A stretch of 6,161 nucleotides of DNA from contig JAEWBW010000049.1 of assembly GCA_023390955.1 (NCBI GenBank), positions 1 to 6,161 on the forward strand. The letters run 5' to 3'. This document shows positions 1 to 5,848 of the stretch, piece after piece. The notes below the pieces were generated by a model. It ran no database searches and had not been told where the DNA came from. It saw only the letters and a program-made list of their open reading frames with translations. Source of the stretch: Pseudomonadota bacterium (GTDB taxonomy: Bacteria; Pseudomonadota; Alphaproteobacteria; Rhizobiales; Xanthobacteraceae). Position 1 is the first letter of the stretch. Every line of letters starts with the position of its first letter. A program made the position numbers and the translations under genes.

Positions 1-1015
1 TCGCAGGTGGCTGAATGTCCGGCTCGGCGTCGAGCAACTGGCCCAACCGCTCCGAGGCGCCGGACGCGCGAAGCAGATCGCCATAAACTTCAGACAGCGC
101 GCCGAACGCGCCGGCGAGCAGTCCGCCGTAGAGAACGAATGCCGCGATCGTGCCGCCCGTCATGCGGCCCGCAGCGACGTCGATCGCGCCCTGCCAGATG
201 ATGAGTGTGACCGCGCCGAACATCAGGAACATGGCGATCGCGGTCATCAGCGCGCGCAGCAGGATTCGCTTCTTCGCGGTTGCAAAGACGCGCTCGACTG
301 CTTCGGCAAAGCGCGAGGCCTCGCGGCCCTGCTGGCCGAACGCCTGAACGATCTTCATAGCGCCAAGCACTTCGCCGGTGACCGTACCCACGTCCGCGAT
401 GCGGTCCTGGCTGCGGGTCGAGATCGCGCGCACCTGGCGGCCGAGAAGGATGATCGGCGCAAGGATCAGCGGGATGCCGATAAGGAGAAGCCCAGCCAGT
501 TTCGCCGAAAGGACGAACAGGATCACGGCGCATACGATCGCCAGAACCACGTTGCGCAGTGCCACCGACACCGTTGTGCCCACGACTTGCTCGATGATCG
601 TCGTGTCCACCGTGATGCGCGAGGTGATCTCCGCCGGCCGGTTCTCCTCGAAGAAGCCGGGGGACTGGCGCAGCAGGTTGCGGTGCACTGCACGGCGGAT
701 GTCGGCCACCGTCCGCTCGCCCAGCCAGGACACGAAATAAAAGCGGACCGCCGTCGCCAGCGCCATCATCGCGACCAGCATCAAGAGGTATTTGAACCAT
801 CGCGACAGGTCGCCGTCGGTCGCTGCTCCGGAGGCAAAGCCCTTGTCGATGATCAACTTGAAGGCATAGGGCACGCCGGACGTCGCAGCCGCAGCGACGA
901 TCAGCGCCACCGCCGCCCCGGCGATATGCCCCGGATAGCGGCTGGCGAAGCGCCAGATCATCCCAAGGTTCCTAAGGGACCGCTTCGGCGGCTGCGTATC
1001 GACCCGGCTTGCCAT
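1..1015 (-). CDS. ABC exporter, fused permease/ATPase (MsbA-related), partial: transmembrane domain only
   Basis: This is the N-terminal 338 residues of a type I ABC exporter half-transporter that runs off the left edge before its nucleotide-binding domain. Such proteins dimerise in the inner membrane and use ATP to expel lipids or drugs; the substrate cannot be read from sequence. Six hydrophobic segments are visible at about residues 29-50, 74-95, 148-170, 172-192, 254-275 and 285-305. The cytoplasmic stretch 99-140 (ERTVADIRRAV, FFEENRPAEITSRITVDT) is typical of the family, and the overall match is to the alphaproteobacterial MsbA-related group. I chose the ATG at 1015 for length, although its ribosome site is weak. 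An in-frame ATG at 961 has AGGA 8 nt upstream and is a real alternative that would remove 18 residues; a GTG at 1045 is also in frame. It is divergent from phaZ. Identification as an exporter is firm; the start is uncertain. Confidence 0.9.
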   Translation of the reverse strand, partial: MASRVDTQPPKRSLRNLGMIWRFASRYPGHIAGAAVALIVAAAATSGVPYAFKLIIDKGFASGAATDGDLSRWFKYLLMLVAMMALATAVRFYFVSWLGERTVADIRRAVHRNLLRQSPGFFEENRPAEITSRITVDTTIIEQVVGTTVSVALRNVVLAIVCAVILFVLSAKLAGLLLIGIPLILAPIILLGRQVRAISTRSQDRIADVGTVTGEVLGAMKIVQAFGQQGREASRFAEAVERVFATAKKRILLRALMTAIAMFLMFGAVTLIIWQGAIDVAAGRMTGGTIAAFVLYGGLLAGAFGALSEVYGDLLRASGASERLGQLLDAEPDIQPPA

Positions 1016-1069
1016 TGGCCCATCGCCTAGCAGTGTGCCCGTCACGCCTCAATTGCCGCGATGCAAACG

Positions 1070-1080
1070 CTGCACTGCAC
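1070..1080. promoter_or_regulatory. PhaR-operator-like TGCA-rich element upstream of phaZ
   Basis: The sequence CTGCACTGCAC contains the perfect dyad TGCA-C-TGCA (1071-1079), and a third TGCA lies at 1062-1065. Alphaproteobacterial PhaR, the repressor that senses polyhydroxyalkanoate, is known to bind sites of the form CTGC-N3-GCAG. This element matches at seven of the eight defined bases; only the last differs. It lies 77 bp before the phaZ start, in the spacer shared with the divergent ABC gene, which is where a PHA-cycle regulator would be expected. No phaR gene is in the window, so the assignment is inference from motif and position. Confidence 0.4.
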
Positions 1081-1088
1081 CATTTTGC

Positions 1089-1117
1089 CTTGCGAAGGGA
1101 CCGAATGGGGGCCACAT
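1089..1117 (+). promoter_or_regulatory. Possible phaZ promoter, heat-shock-like (CTTG-N19-CCACAT)
   Basis: CTTG at 1089-1092 is followed after 19 bases by CCACATC beginning at 1112. The layout resembles RpoH (sigma-32) promoters, whose upstream element begins CTTG and whose downstream element is C-rich and ends in CAT. The same two half-sites with identical spacing precede the tiny ORF at 4321. Transcription would start near 1125, leaving a leader of about 30 nt before phaZ. No convincing sigma-70 promoter is visible here. The match is loose and based on only 10-11 bases. Confidence 0.3.
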
Positions 1118-1156
1118 CTGTTGTTCCAGTCCAAGTGACGCCCGAGGTCCCCCTGC

Positions 1157-2386
1157 ATGCTCTATGACGCCTATGAGGTTCAGCGCTCCTTTCTTGCGGG
1201 CGCGAGCAAGTTGGCGGGCATGGGTGCAGGGTGGCTGAGCAATCCGGCCAATCCTTTCGCCTACAGCGCTTCGAGCCCACTTCTCGCGGCCGCTCTGGAC
1301 GTCTTCGCCCATGCGTCGGCGCCGCGGGGCAAGCCCGAATTCGGCTTCCACACTACGACGGTAGAGGGGCGCAAGGTCGCCGTCCATGAGGAGATCGTTC
1401 TCCGCAAGCCGTTCGGCCAGCTGAAGCGCTTCGTCCGCAAGGGCGTCGAGGGTGGTCCGCGCCTCCTGATCGTCGCGCCGATGTCGGGCCACTATGCGAC
1501 GCTGCTGCGCGGCACAGTCGAGCGGATGCTTCCGGGCCATGACGTCTACATCACCGATTGGCGCGATGCCCGATCTGTGCCGTTGAGCGAGGGCAGTTTC
1601 GACCTCGACGATTACATCGATTACCTCATCGAGTTCCTCGAGCTCATCGGCGAGACCACCGGCGACCGCGCGCACATGCTCGCCGTGTGCCAGCCATCGG
1701 TCCCGGCTTATGCCGCGACCGCGCTAATGAACGCCGACAAGAACCGCTGGCGTCCGCGCACGCTGACCATGATGGGCGGCCCGGTCGATACGCGGAAGGC
1801 GCCGACCGCCGTCAACACGCTGGCGACGCAGCGGCCGCTCGGCTGGTTCCAGAACAACGTCGTCGCAAGCGTGCCGCATTATTATCCTGGCGGCGGTCGC
1901 AAAGTTTATCCCGGCTTCCTGCAGCTTGCCGGCTTCATGACCATGAACCTCGGCGACCACCTCGTCAGTCACTGGGAGATGTTCAAGCATCTCGTGGAGG
2001 GCGACGAGGAAAGCGCGGACGCGACGCGCAGCTTCTACGACGAGTATCGATCGGTCTGTGACATGACGGCCGAATTCTATCTGCAGACCGTCGATGTCGT
2101 GTTCCAGCGCCACCTGCTGCCGCGCGGCAAGATGGCGCATCACGGCCATCGCGTCGATCCAAAGGCGATTACGGACACCGCTTTGCTCGCGATCGAAGGC
2201 GAGCGCGACGACATTTCCGGCCTCGGCCAGACCCGAGCGGCGCTCGACATCTCGACAGCTCTACCGGCGAAGTCGAAGAAATATCACATGGCCAAGGACG
2301 TCGGCCATTACGGCATCTTCAACGGCCGCAAGTGGCGCGAGCGTATCGCCCCCGTTGTCGAGGATTGGATCGCAGCGCACGACTGA
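1157..2386 (+). CDS. phaZ: Intracellular poly(3-hydroxybutyrate) depolymerase PhaZ
   Basis: This cytoplasmic granule-associated enzyme degrades intracellular polyhydroxybutyrate to mobilise stored carbon. The 409 residues match the usual length of the PhaZ1-type family of alpha/beta-hydrolases. The family uses a cysteine nucleophile rather than the serine of extracellular depolymerases, and here Cys178 sits in LAVCQPSVPAY. The other expected triad members are an Asp in EGERDDISG (351 or 352) and His384 in DVGHYGIFNG. The positions are close to the Cys183/Asp355/His388 recalled for the Ralstonia enzyme. Other landmarks are APMSGHYATLLRGTV (107-121) and YITDWRDARSVP (131-142). No signal peptide is seen, as expected. 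The start is an ATG with GAGG 9 nt upstream. No phaC, phaP or phaR lies nearby, so this is a stand-alone PHA gene; a PhaR-like site in the leader region suggests control by polymer level. It ends 6 bp from the convergent TPR gene. Confidence 0.96.
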   Translation: MLYDAYEVQRSFLAGASKLAGMGAGWLSNPANPFAYSASSPLLAAALDVFAHASAPRGKPEFGFHTTTVEGRKVAVHEEIVLRKPFGQLKRFVRKGVEGGPRLLIVAPMSGHYATLLRGTVERMLPGHDVYITDWRDARSVPLSEGSFDLDDYIDYLIEFLELIGETTGDRAHMLAVCQPSVPAYAATALMNADKNRWRPRTLTMMGGPVDTRKAPTAVNTLATQRPLGWFQNNVVASVPHYYPGGGRKVYPGFLQLAGFMTMNLGDHLVSHWEMFKHLVEGDEESADATRSFYDEYRSVCDMTAEFYLQTVDVVFQRHLLPRGKMAHHGHRVDPKAITDTALLAIEGERDDISGLGQTRAALDISTALPAKSKKYHMAKDVGHYGIFNGRKWRERIAPVVEDWIAAHD

Positions 2387-2392
2387 TCGGCG

Positions 2393-4171
2393 TCAGAGCC
2401 GGTCCATCTTCAGCCAGCTGCGATTGCCCGCCCAGGCCTTCGCCAGAGCCGCGTCTGCCGCTGCCGCCTGAGCCTGGCGTCCTGAAGCGCGTTCCGTCGC
2501 GGCGAGCCCGAACAATGCCCAGCCGTCGTTCGGCAATTGCGCAAGCGCAGCCATGAAAGCCTGCCGCGCCTCGTCATACTTGCCTTGACGGTAGAGCGCG
2601 GCGCCAAGCGACTGGTTGACCGGATAATACCAGAAGGGCGGCTCCATGTAGGGGATCTTCGCCTCGATCATGGTCGCATCGCGATAGAGCTTCGTCGCTC
2701 GGGCATAATCACGCCCGGCATAGGCCCAGCGCCCACGCGCGACCGTCTCTGCGAGCGAGAGCAGGTCGGATGCGGGAACCGCCTGATCTATCATGGGCTT
2801 GAGTGCGCCGCCCTCACGGATCGCGGCGATGGCCGCCAACTCGCGGTCGAAGGCGGGACGGTTCCGCATCTGCGCATAGGCCACTGCCCGCGCATAATGC
2901 CGCATCGCCGTAGGGTAGGGCAGCCTCTTGTCGGGCGCCTTCATCGCCAGGATCCGGCCCGGCGGCGCAAACTGCGCGGCGGCGAAGTAAGGCGCCGCAT
3001 TCACCGCCTGCACCCAGGCAATTTGCGAGCTGATCGTCGGATCGAGCAGCCGCGACAGCTTGGTCGCTTCGCGGATGGCGGTCGGCATGTCGCCAGCCAT
3101 CTGCGCCGAGGTCACGATAAAGTGGACGTTGTGCGGATAATATCCGTAGCGGACGAGGCCCTTGTCGCCGGTGGCCTTGATCCACGTCTCGTCGGCGCGT
3201 GCGGCATCGACGTTGACCCGCATCGAATCCTTCCACCGTCCGAGGCGGTAGTAAATGTGCGCCGGCATATGGACGAGGTGACCCGCGGTCGGGGACAACG
3301 GCGTCGCAAGCTTGTCGGCCGCGGCCTCGGCCAGCTTCGGGTCTGGGCCATTCTCCATCAGGTGGATGTAAAGATGCGCCGCCTGCGGATGGTCCGGGTT
3401 GCGGGCATAGACCGAGCGGACCAGCTCGACCGCTTCGCCCAATCGCGGCTGCGGCTTCTTGTCGGCGGTCCAATAATCCCACGGGCGGGTATCCATCGCG
3501 GCTTCGGCCGCAAGCAAGGCGATGTCGTCGTTCGATCCGTACGCCTTGGTGATTCCGAGCATGGCATCGGCATAAGCGGCATCGAGCGCGGCACGATCGG
3601 CATTCGTGTCGGGCGAATAGCGCTTGAGCATTGCCCCGGTCAGAGCCTGCTCCTCAGGCTTTCCCTTGCGCGCGAGCCAATTGGCATAGCGGGCGAGCCC
3701 CACCGAGCGAGCGTTCGTCGCCGGGTCCATGGGCGCATTGATGTTCGGCCCATGCGCCAGCGCTTCACCCCAGAAGCAGAGCGCGCATTCGGGATCGAGC
3801 CGCTGCGCCTCACGGAACGAGGCAATCGCGGCGGCGTGATTGAAGCCGTAGGCGAACCCTAGACCCTGATCGAAGTAGCGCTGGGCGAGCGGGTTCGATG
3901 TCGTGATTAGGAAGTGAACCTTGCCGAGTCCGTCGTAGAGCGGCGCAGCAGCGGGCACCGGATCGCCGGCTGCCTGCACGACCGCAGCGGCCAGCGTCAG
4001 CTTGGCTCGCATCGATGCGCCCGCTTCCTTGCCTCCGCACAGGTCGCGAACGGCCGACGTCGGGTCGAGCATCGCGAGCAGCGCTGCAGAGTAAGGCTGT
4101 GGCGGTGGCGTTACGCTCATCGAAGCGCCGGCGACCAGGACAAGCGCCAGCGAACGCGCACTGCGGTTCAT
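2393..4171 (-). CDS. Tetratricopeptide-repeat protein with CxxC and histidine clusters, probably exported; function unknown
   Basis: This 592-residue helical-repeat protein belongs to a family seen repeatedly in sphingomonad and environmental genomes but, as far as I know, has no assigned function. A basic start followed by a hydrophobic stretch (about residues 7-20) suggests a signal peptide, though no clear cleavage site or lipobox follows. The domain begins near residue 79 (YDGLGKVHF, then AQRYFDQGLGFAYGFNHA), the first TPR-like unit. C-terminal TPRs occupy about 515-580 (LGAALYRQGKYDEARQAF, GWALFGLAATERASGRQ). Two features stand out: Cys129/Cys132 in PECALCFWGEAL, followed by HGPNINAPMD, and histidines at 261, 266, 270, 298, 301 and 305 (HPQAAHLYIHLMENG, GHLVHMPAHIYYRLGR). 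These look like structural or metal-binding positions, which is inference. GGGAGG lies 5 nt before the ATG, supporting this start over Met54. It is monocistronic, with its own promoter candidate, and convergent with phaZ. Confidence 0.88.
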   Translation of the reverse strand: MNRSARSLALVLVAGASMSVTPPPQPYSAALLAMLDPTSAVRDLCGGKEAGASMRAKLTLAAAVVQAAGDPVPAAAPLYDGLGKVHFLITTSNPLAQRYFDQGLGFAYGFNHAAAIASFREAQRLDPECALCFWGEALAHGPNINAPMDPATNARSVGLARYANWLARKGKPEEQALTGAMLKRYSPDTNADRAALDAAYADAMLGITKAYGSNDDIALLAAEAAMDTRPWDYWTADKKPQPRLGEAVELVRSVYARNPDHPQAAHLYIHLMENGPDPKLAEAAADKLATPLSPTAGHLVHMPAHIYYRLGRWKDSMRVNVDAARADETWIKATGDKGLVRYGYYPHNVHFIVTSAQMAGDMPTAIREATKLSRLLDPTISSQIAWVQAVNAAPYFAAAQFAPPGRILAMKAPDKRLPYPTAMRHYARAVAYAQMRNRPAFDRELAAIAAIREGGALKPMIDQAVPASDLLSLAETVARGRWAYAGRDYARATKLYRDATMIEAKIPYMEPPFWYYPVNQSLGAALYRQGKYDEARQAFMAALAQLPNDGWALFGLAATERASGRQAQAAAADAALAKAWAGNRSWLKMDRL

Positions 4172-4176
4172 CGCTG

Positions 4177-4182
4177 CCTCCC
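4177..4182 (-). promoter_or_regulatory. Ribosome binding site of the TPR gene (GGGAGG)
   Basis: Read on the minus strand, GGGAGG stands 5 nt before the ATG at 4171. It decides the start: the internal Met54 (position 4012) has only a weak AGGAAG at a poor distance, although a second hydrophobic stretch follows that methionine. Confidence 0.7.
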
Positions 4183-4202
4183 CGTTGAGAGTCGGTACCG
4201 CC

Positions 4203-4231
4203 GTTATATCATGCGCCGTCTGCTCTGTCGG
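4203..4231 (-). promoter_or_regulatory. Sigma-70-type promoter candidate for the TPR gene
   Basis: On the minus strand, CCGACA (4226-4231) and TATAAC (4203-4208) are separated by exactly 17 bp. They match the -35 and -10 consensus at four of six and five of six bases. Transcription would begin near 4196, giving a leader of about 25 nt that includes the GGGAGG ribosome site. No operator is obvious around it. Confidence 0.5.
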
Positions 4232-4254
4232 CTAGGCGACAAGTCACTGAAACT

Positions 4255-4283
4255 CTTGAATTACTTTTGTCCACGACCCACAT
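4255..4283 (+). promoter_or_regulatory. Heat-shock-like promoter candidate for the 21-codon ORF (CTTGAA-N16-CCCACAT)
   Basis: CTTGAA (4255-4260) is followed after 16 bases by CCCACAT (4277-4283). This resembles RpoH promoters, in which CTTGAA is followed at 13-17 bp by a CCCCAT-type element; here one base of the downstream element departs (CACAT for CCAT). A sigma-70 reading (TTGAAT plus a -10) fails because nothing like TATAAT stands 16-18 bp downstream. Transcription would start near 4290, about 30 nt before the start codon. The half-sites and their spacing recur before phaZ. Confidence 0.38.
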
Positions 4284-4306
4284 CCGGTGCTGTTCGAAAC
4301 AACTGG

Positions 4307-4318
4307 AAGGAGGTGGTC
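4307..4318 (+). promoter_or_regulatory. Exceptionally long Shine-Dalgarno sequence
   Basis: AAGGAGGTGGTC matches the complement of the conserved 16S rRNA 3' end (AAGGAGGTGATC) at 11 of 12 positions, and the single difference still allows a G-U pair. The GGAGG core ends 7 nt before the ATG at 4321, an ideal distance. It is the strongest ribosome site in the window by a wide margin, and it serves a reading frame of only 21 codons. Confidence 0.72.
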
Positions 4319-4320
4319 TG

Positions 4321-4386
4321 ATGTCTCATTGTCCCATGCCGATTACGGCTATCGTGAGCGCAGCCTCCGCGGAGGTTTCCGCTTAA
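4321..4386 (+). CDS. Putative 21-residue peptide (small protein or leader peptide)
   Basis: ATG at 4321 opens a 21-codon frame ending in TAA (4384-4386), encoding MSHCPMPITAIVSAASAEVS plus a final Ala. I do not recognise the peptide. It is short, mildly hydrophobic in the middle (ITAIV) and has one Cys and one His close together. The case for translation is the context: a candidate promoter 38 bp upstream, a near-perfect ribosome site at ideal spacing, and a strong terminator 27 bp after the stop, with no other plus-strand gene between. It could be a genuine micro-protein, the coding part of a dual-function small RNA, or a leader peptide whose downstream gene is missing. The palindrome at 4354-4365 lies within the frame and could pair with the ribosome site. 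Coding status rests on signals rather than homology. Confidence 0.5.
   Translation: MSHCPMPITAIVSAASAEVSA
4354..4365. repeat. 12-bp perfect palindrome inside the small ORF
   Basis: CCTCCGCGGAGG is a perfect dyad, extended in RNA by a G-U and an A-U pair on its flanks (4352-4367). It can form a small hairpin with a CGCG loop. Its CCTCC half is also complementary to the GGAGG of the ribosome site at 4309-4313, so two mutually exclusive foldings are possible. It has no following T-tract and is not a terminator. Confidence 0.6.
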
Positions 4387-4413
4387 CGTCAGGCCGCTTT
4401 CGGCAAGACAATG

Positions 4414-4447
4414 GAAAGGCCGTTCGGGGAAACCCGGGCGGCCTTTC
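4414..4447 (+). terminator. Strong hairpin terminator with GAAA tetraloop, between convergent units
   Basis: GAAAGGCCG (4414-4422) pairs perfectly with CGGCCTTTC (4439-4447). Inside it, TT/GG form two G-U pairs and CGGG/CCCG close a GAAA loop (4429-4432), giving a 15-bp stem in plus-strand RNA. The 3' arm ends in CCTTTC with only a short T content beyond it. On the minus strand the two wobbles become A-C mismatches, so the stem is better for the plus-strand transcript. It ends 6 bp before the MFS stop codon and could also end that transcript. Confidence 0.72.
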
Positions 4448-4453
4448 GCTTAT

Positions 4454-5848
4454 TCAGCCTTCGCGCATCCTGACGCCGCCCAGCATCGTTAGCGCAACGA
4501 TTGCCGCAGCTGCCGCGACTGCAGCGGACCCGATCATCGCGCCGTGGAATGCGCCGAACAACGCGTCACCCTCCTTGCCAAGCACGGAACCGAGCAGAGC
4601 CGTTGCGATCAGCCCGCCAAGCCGAGCCACCGCGCTGTTGAGCCCGGACGCCATGGCGACATGCTGTTCCTCGACCGAGCCCAGTACCGATGACGTTAGA
4701 GGCGCAACAGCAATCGTCATGCCGAGCGCCATCACCAGAATGCACGGGAACATGCCCGTCCAATAGCTGGTGTCCGGCTGAAGGAGGCGCGACAGGACCA
4801 TCCCGACGGCAACGACGATCGGGCCTATCGTCAATGGCAGCCGGGGCCCGAGCCGCGCAGCAAGGCCCCCCATCGACGGTGAAATGGCGGTCATGAGGAT
4901 CGGTAGCGGCAGCATCGCCATACCCGCCTGGATCGGCGAATAACCGCCTGCGCTGATCAGCACGTAGGGCAGCAGCAGCATTGCCGCCCCGAATGCTCCG
5001 TAGAGCAGGAACGTCAGCAGGTTCAGACCGGAGAAGCAGCGGTTCGCGAACAGGCTGATCGGTAGCATCGCCTTTTTCCCACGCTGAACCTCGACGGCGA
5101 AGAATCCCGCTAGGAACACGATTCCGGCCGCGAGGGCGATCCAAGCGCGATCGTTCATCGCACCATCCGCGGACCAGAGCGTCAGCGCATAGGTGAGCCC
5201 GCCGAGCCCCGCCGTAACCAGCAATGCACCGGCATAATCGGTGCGGCCCTCACCGGCCTCGCGGCTCTCCGCGACGAATTTCAGCGCGAGCAGGATCGCG
5301 CCGAGAGCCAGCGGCAGGTTGATGTAGAAGATCGCCGGCCAGCCCACATTGTCCACCAGCCAGCCGCCAAGCAAAGGGGCCACCGCCGCTGCTGCAGCCC
5401 CCGCCGCCGCCCAGATGCCGACAGCCCGTCCGCGCTTCTCGCCCTCGAACGCAGCGTTGAGAAGCGCGAGGCTGTTCGGAAGCAGAAGCGCTGCACCGAC
5501 GCCTTGTGCACCACGGGCGACCAGCAGCACGTTGAGGCTCGGCGCCAGCGCGCAGATCAGCGACGTCACCGCGAAAATCGCCGTGCCGATGACGAGCAAC
5601 CGTCGCCGACCGAAATGATCGCCGAGCGCTCCGCCGAGCAACAGCAGCGCCGACAAGGGCAGCAAATAGGCGTTCACCACCCACTGCACTTCGGCCGTCC
5701 CTGCCTGATAGCCGGCGCGGATTGCGGGAAGCGCGACGTTGAGCACCGAGCCTTCGACGAAGGAGAGGCTGGATGCCAGGACGCAGGTAACTAGCGTCCA
5801 GTTGGGGTTACCCTTGGTACGCGGGCGCTCGCGGGCCCGTGCATTCAC
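4454..5848 (-). CDS. MFS efflux transporter, DHA2 (EmrB/QacA-like) family, 14 transmembrane helices
   Basis: This inner-membrane proton-driven antiporter probably exports drugs or other toxic compounds; the substrate is not predictable. The 464 residues contain about 14 hydrophobic segments, the DHA2 number, from about 18-40 to about 434-455. MFS motif A is GGALGDHFGRRRLL (72-85), between helices 2 and 3. Helix 4 has the motif B arginine (LVARGAQGVGAALLLPNS, 109-126), and a motif C-like Gly/Ala/Pro stretch covers about 148-165, ending in LLGGWLVD. LNVALPAI (36-43) with VQWVVNAYLL (54-63) is the DHA2 signature region. Helix 1 has Glu32 (FVEGSVLNV) where most relatives carry Asp. The start is GTG at 5848, overlapping by 4 nt (GTGA) the stop of the upstream 85-residue gene, which implies an operon and translational coupling. 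No periplasmic adaptor or outer-membrane partner and no TetR/MarR regulator is in the window, so it may act alone. Confidence 0.93.
   Translation of the reverse strand: MNARARERPRTKGNPNWTLVTCVLASSLSFVEGSVLNVALPAIRAGYQAGTAEVQWVVNAYLLPLSALLLLGGALGDHFGRRRLLVIGTAIFAVTSLICALAPSLNVLLVARGAQGVGAALLLPNSLALLNAAFEGEKRGRAVGIWAAAGAAAAAVAPLLGGWLVDNVGWPAIFYINLPLALGAILLALKFVAESREAGEGRTDYAGALLVTAGLGGLTYALTLWSADGAMNDRAWIALAAGIVFLAGFFAVEVQRGKKAMLPISLFANRCFSGLNLLTFLLYGAFGAAMLLLPYVLISAGGYSPIQAGMAMLPLPILMTAISPSMGGLAARLGPRLPLTIGPIVVAVGMVLSRLLQPDTSYWTGMFPCILVMALGMTIAVAPLTSSVLGSVEEQHVAMASGLNSAVARLGGLIATALLGSVLGKEGDALFGAFHGAMIGSAAVAAAAAIVALTMLGGVRMREG

Noticed and set aside
90..800. A 236-codon minus-strand frame overlapping the ABC gene
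   Set aside because: It lies in another frame of the same strand as the clear six-helix transporter, and its product is an Arg/Gly/Pro-rich string without domains.
1049..1675. A 208-codon minus-strand frame across the ABC/phaZ spacer and phaZ start
   Set aside because: It is antisense to phaZ, which has clear catalytic motifs; the product has no recognisable features.
2537..3862. A 441-codon open frame on the plus strand, antisense to the TPR gene
   Set aside because: It is rich in Arg, Gly and His with no recognisable domain, as expected from reading a GC-rich gene backwards; the minus-strand frame has a ribosome site, promoter and family motifs.
4012..4012. Alternative TPR start at internal Met54, which is followed by a second hydrophobic, signal-like stretch
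   Set aside because: GGGAGG at ideal spacing and a promoter support the ATG at 4171, and the region between contains an LCGG stretch that I recall as conserved in relatives.
4256..4284. Sigma-70 promoter reading of TTGAAT in the spacer
   Set aside because: The hexamer 17 bp downstream is CACATC, nothing like TATAAT; the heat-shock-type reading fits better.
3914..4321. A 135-codon plus-strand frame whose TGA overlaps the ATG of the 21-codon ORF (TGATG)
   Set aside because: It looks like translational coupling, but the frame is antisense to the TPR gene's N-terminus, Arg-rich and without a ribosome site; the overlap is probably chance.
4287..4766. A 159-codon plus-strand frame starting in the 4172-4453 spacer and running into the MFS gene
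   Set aside because: Its start has no good ribosome site, it crosses the terminator hairpin and it is antisense to the transporter; the frame at 4321 uses the strong ribosome site instead.
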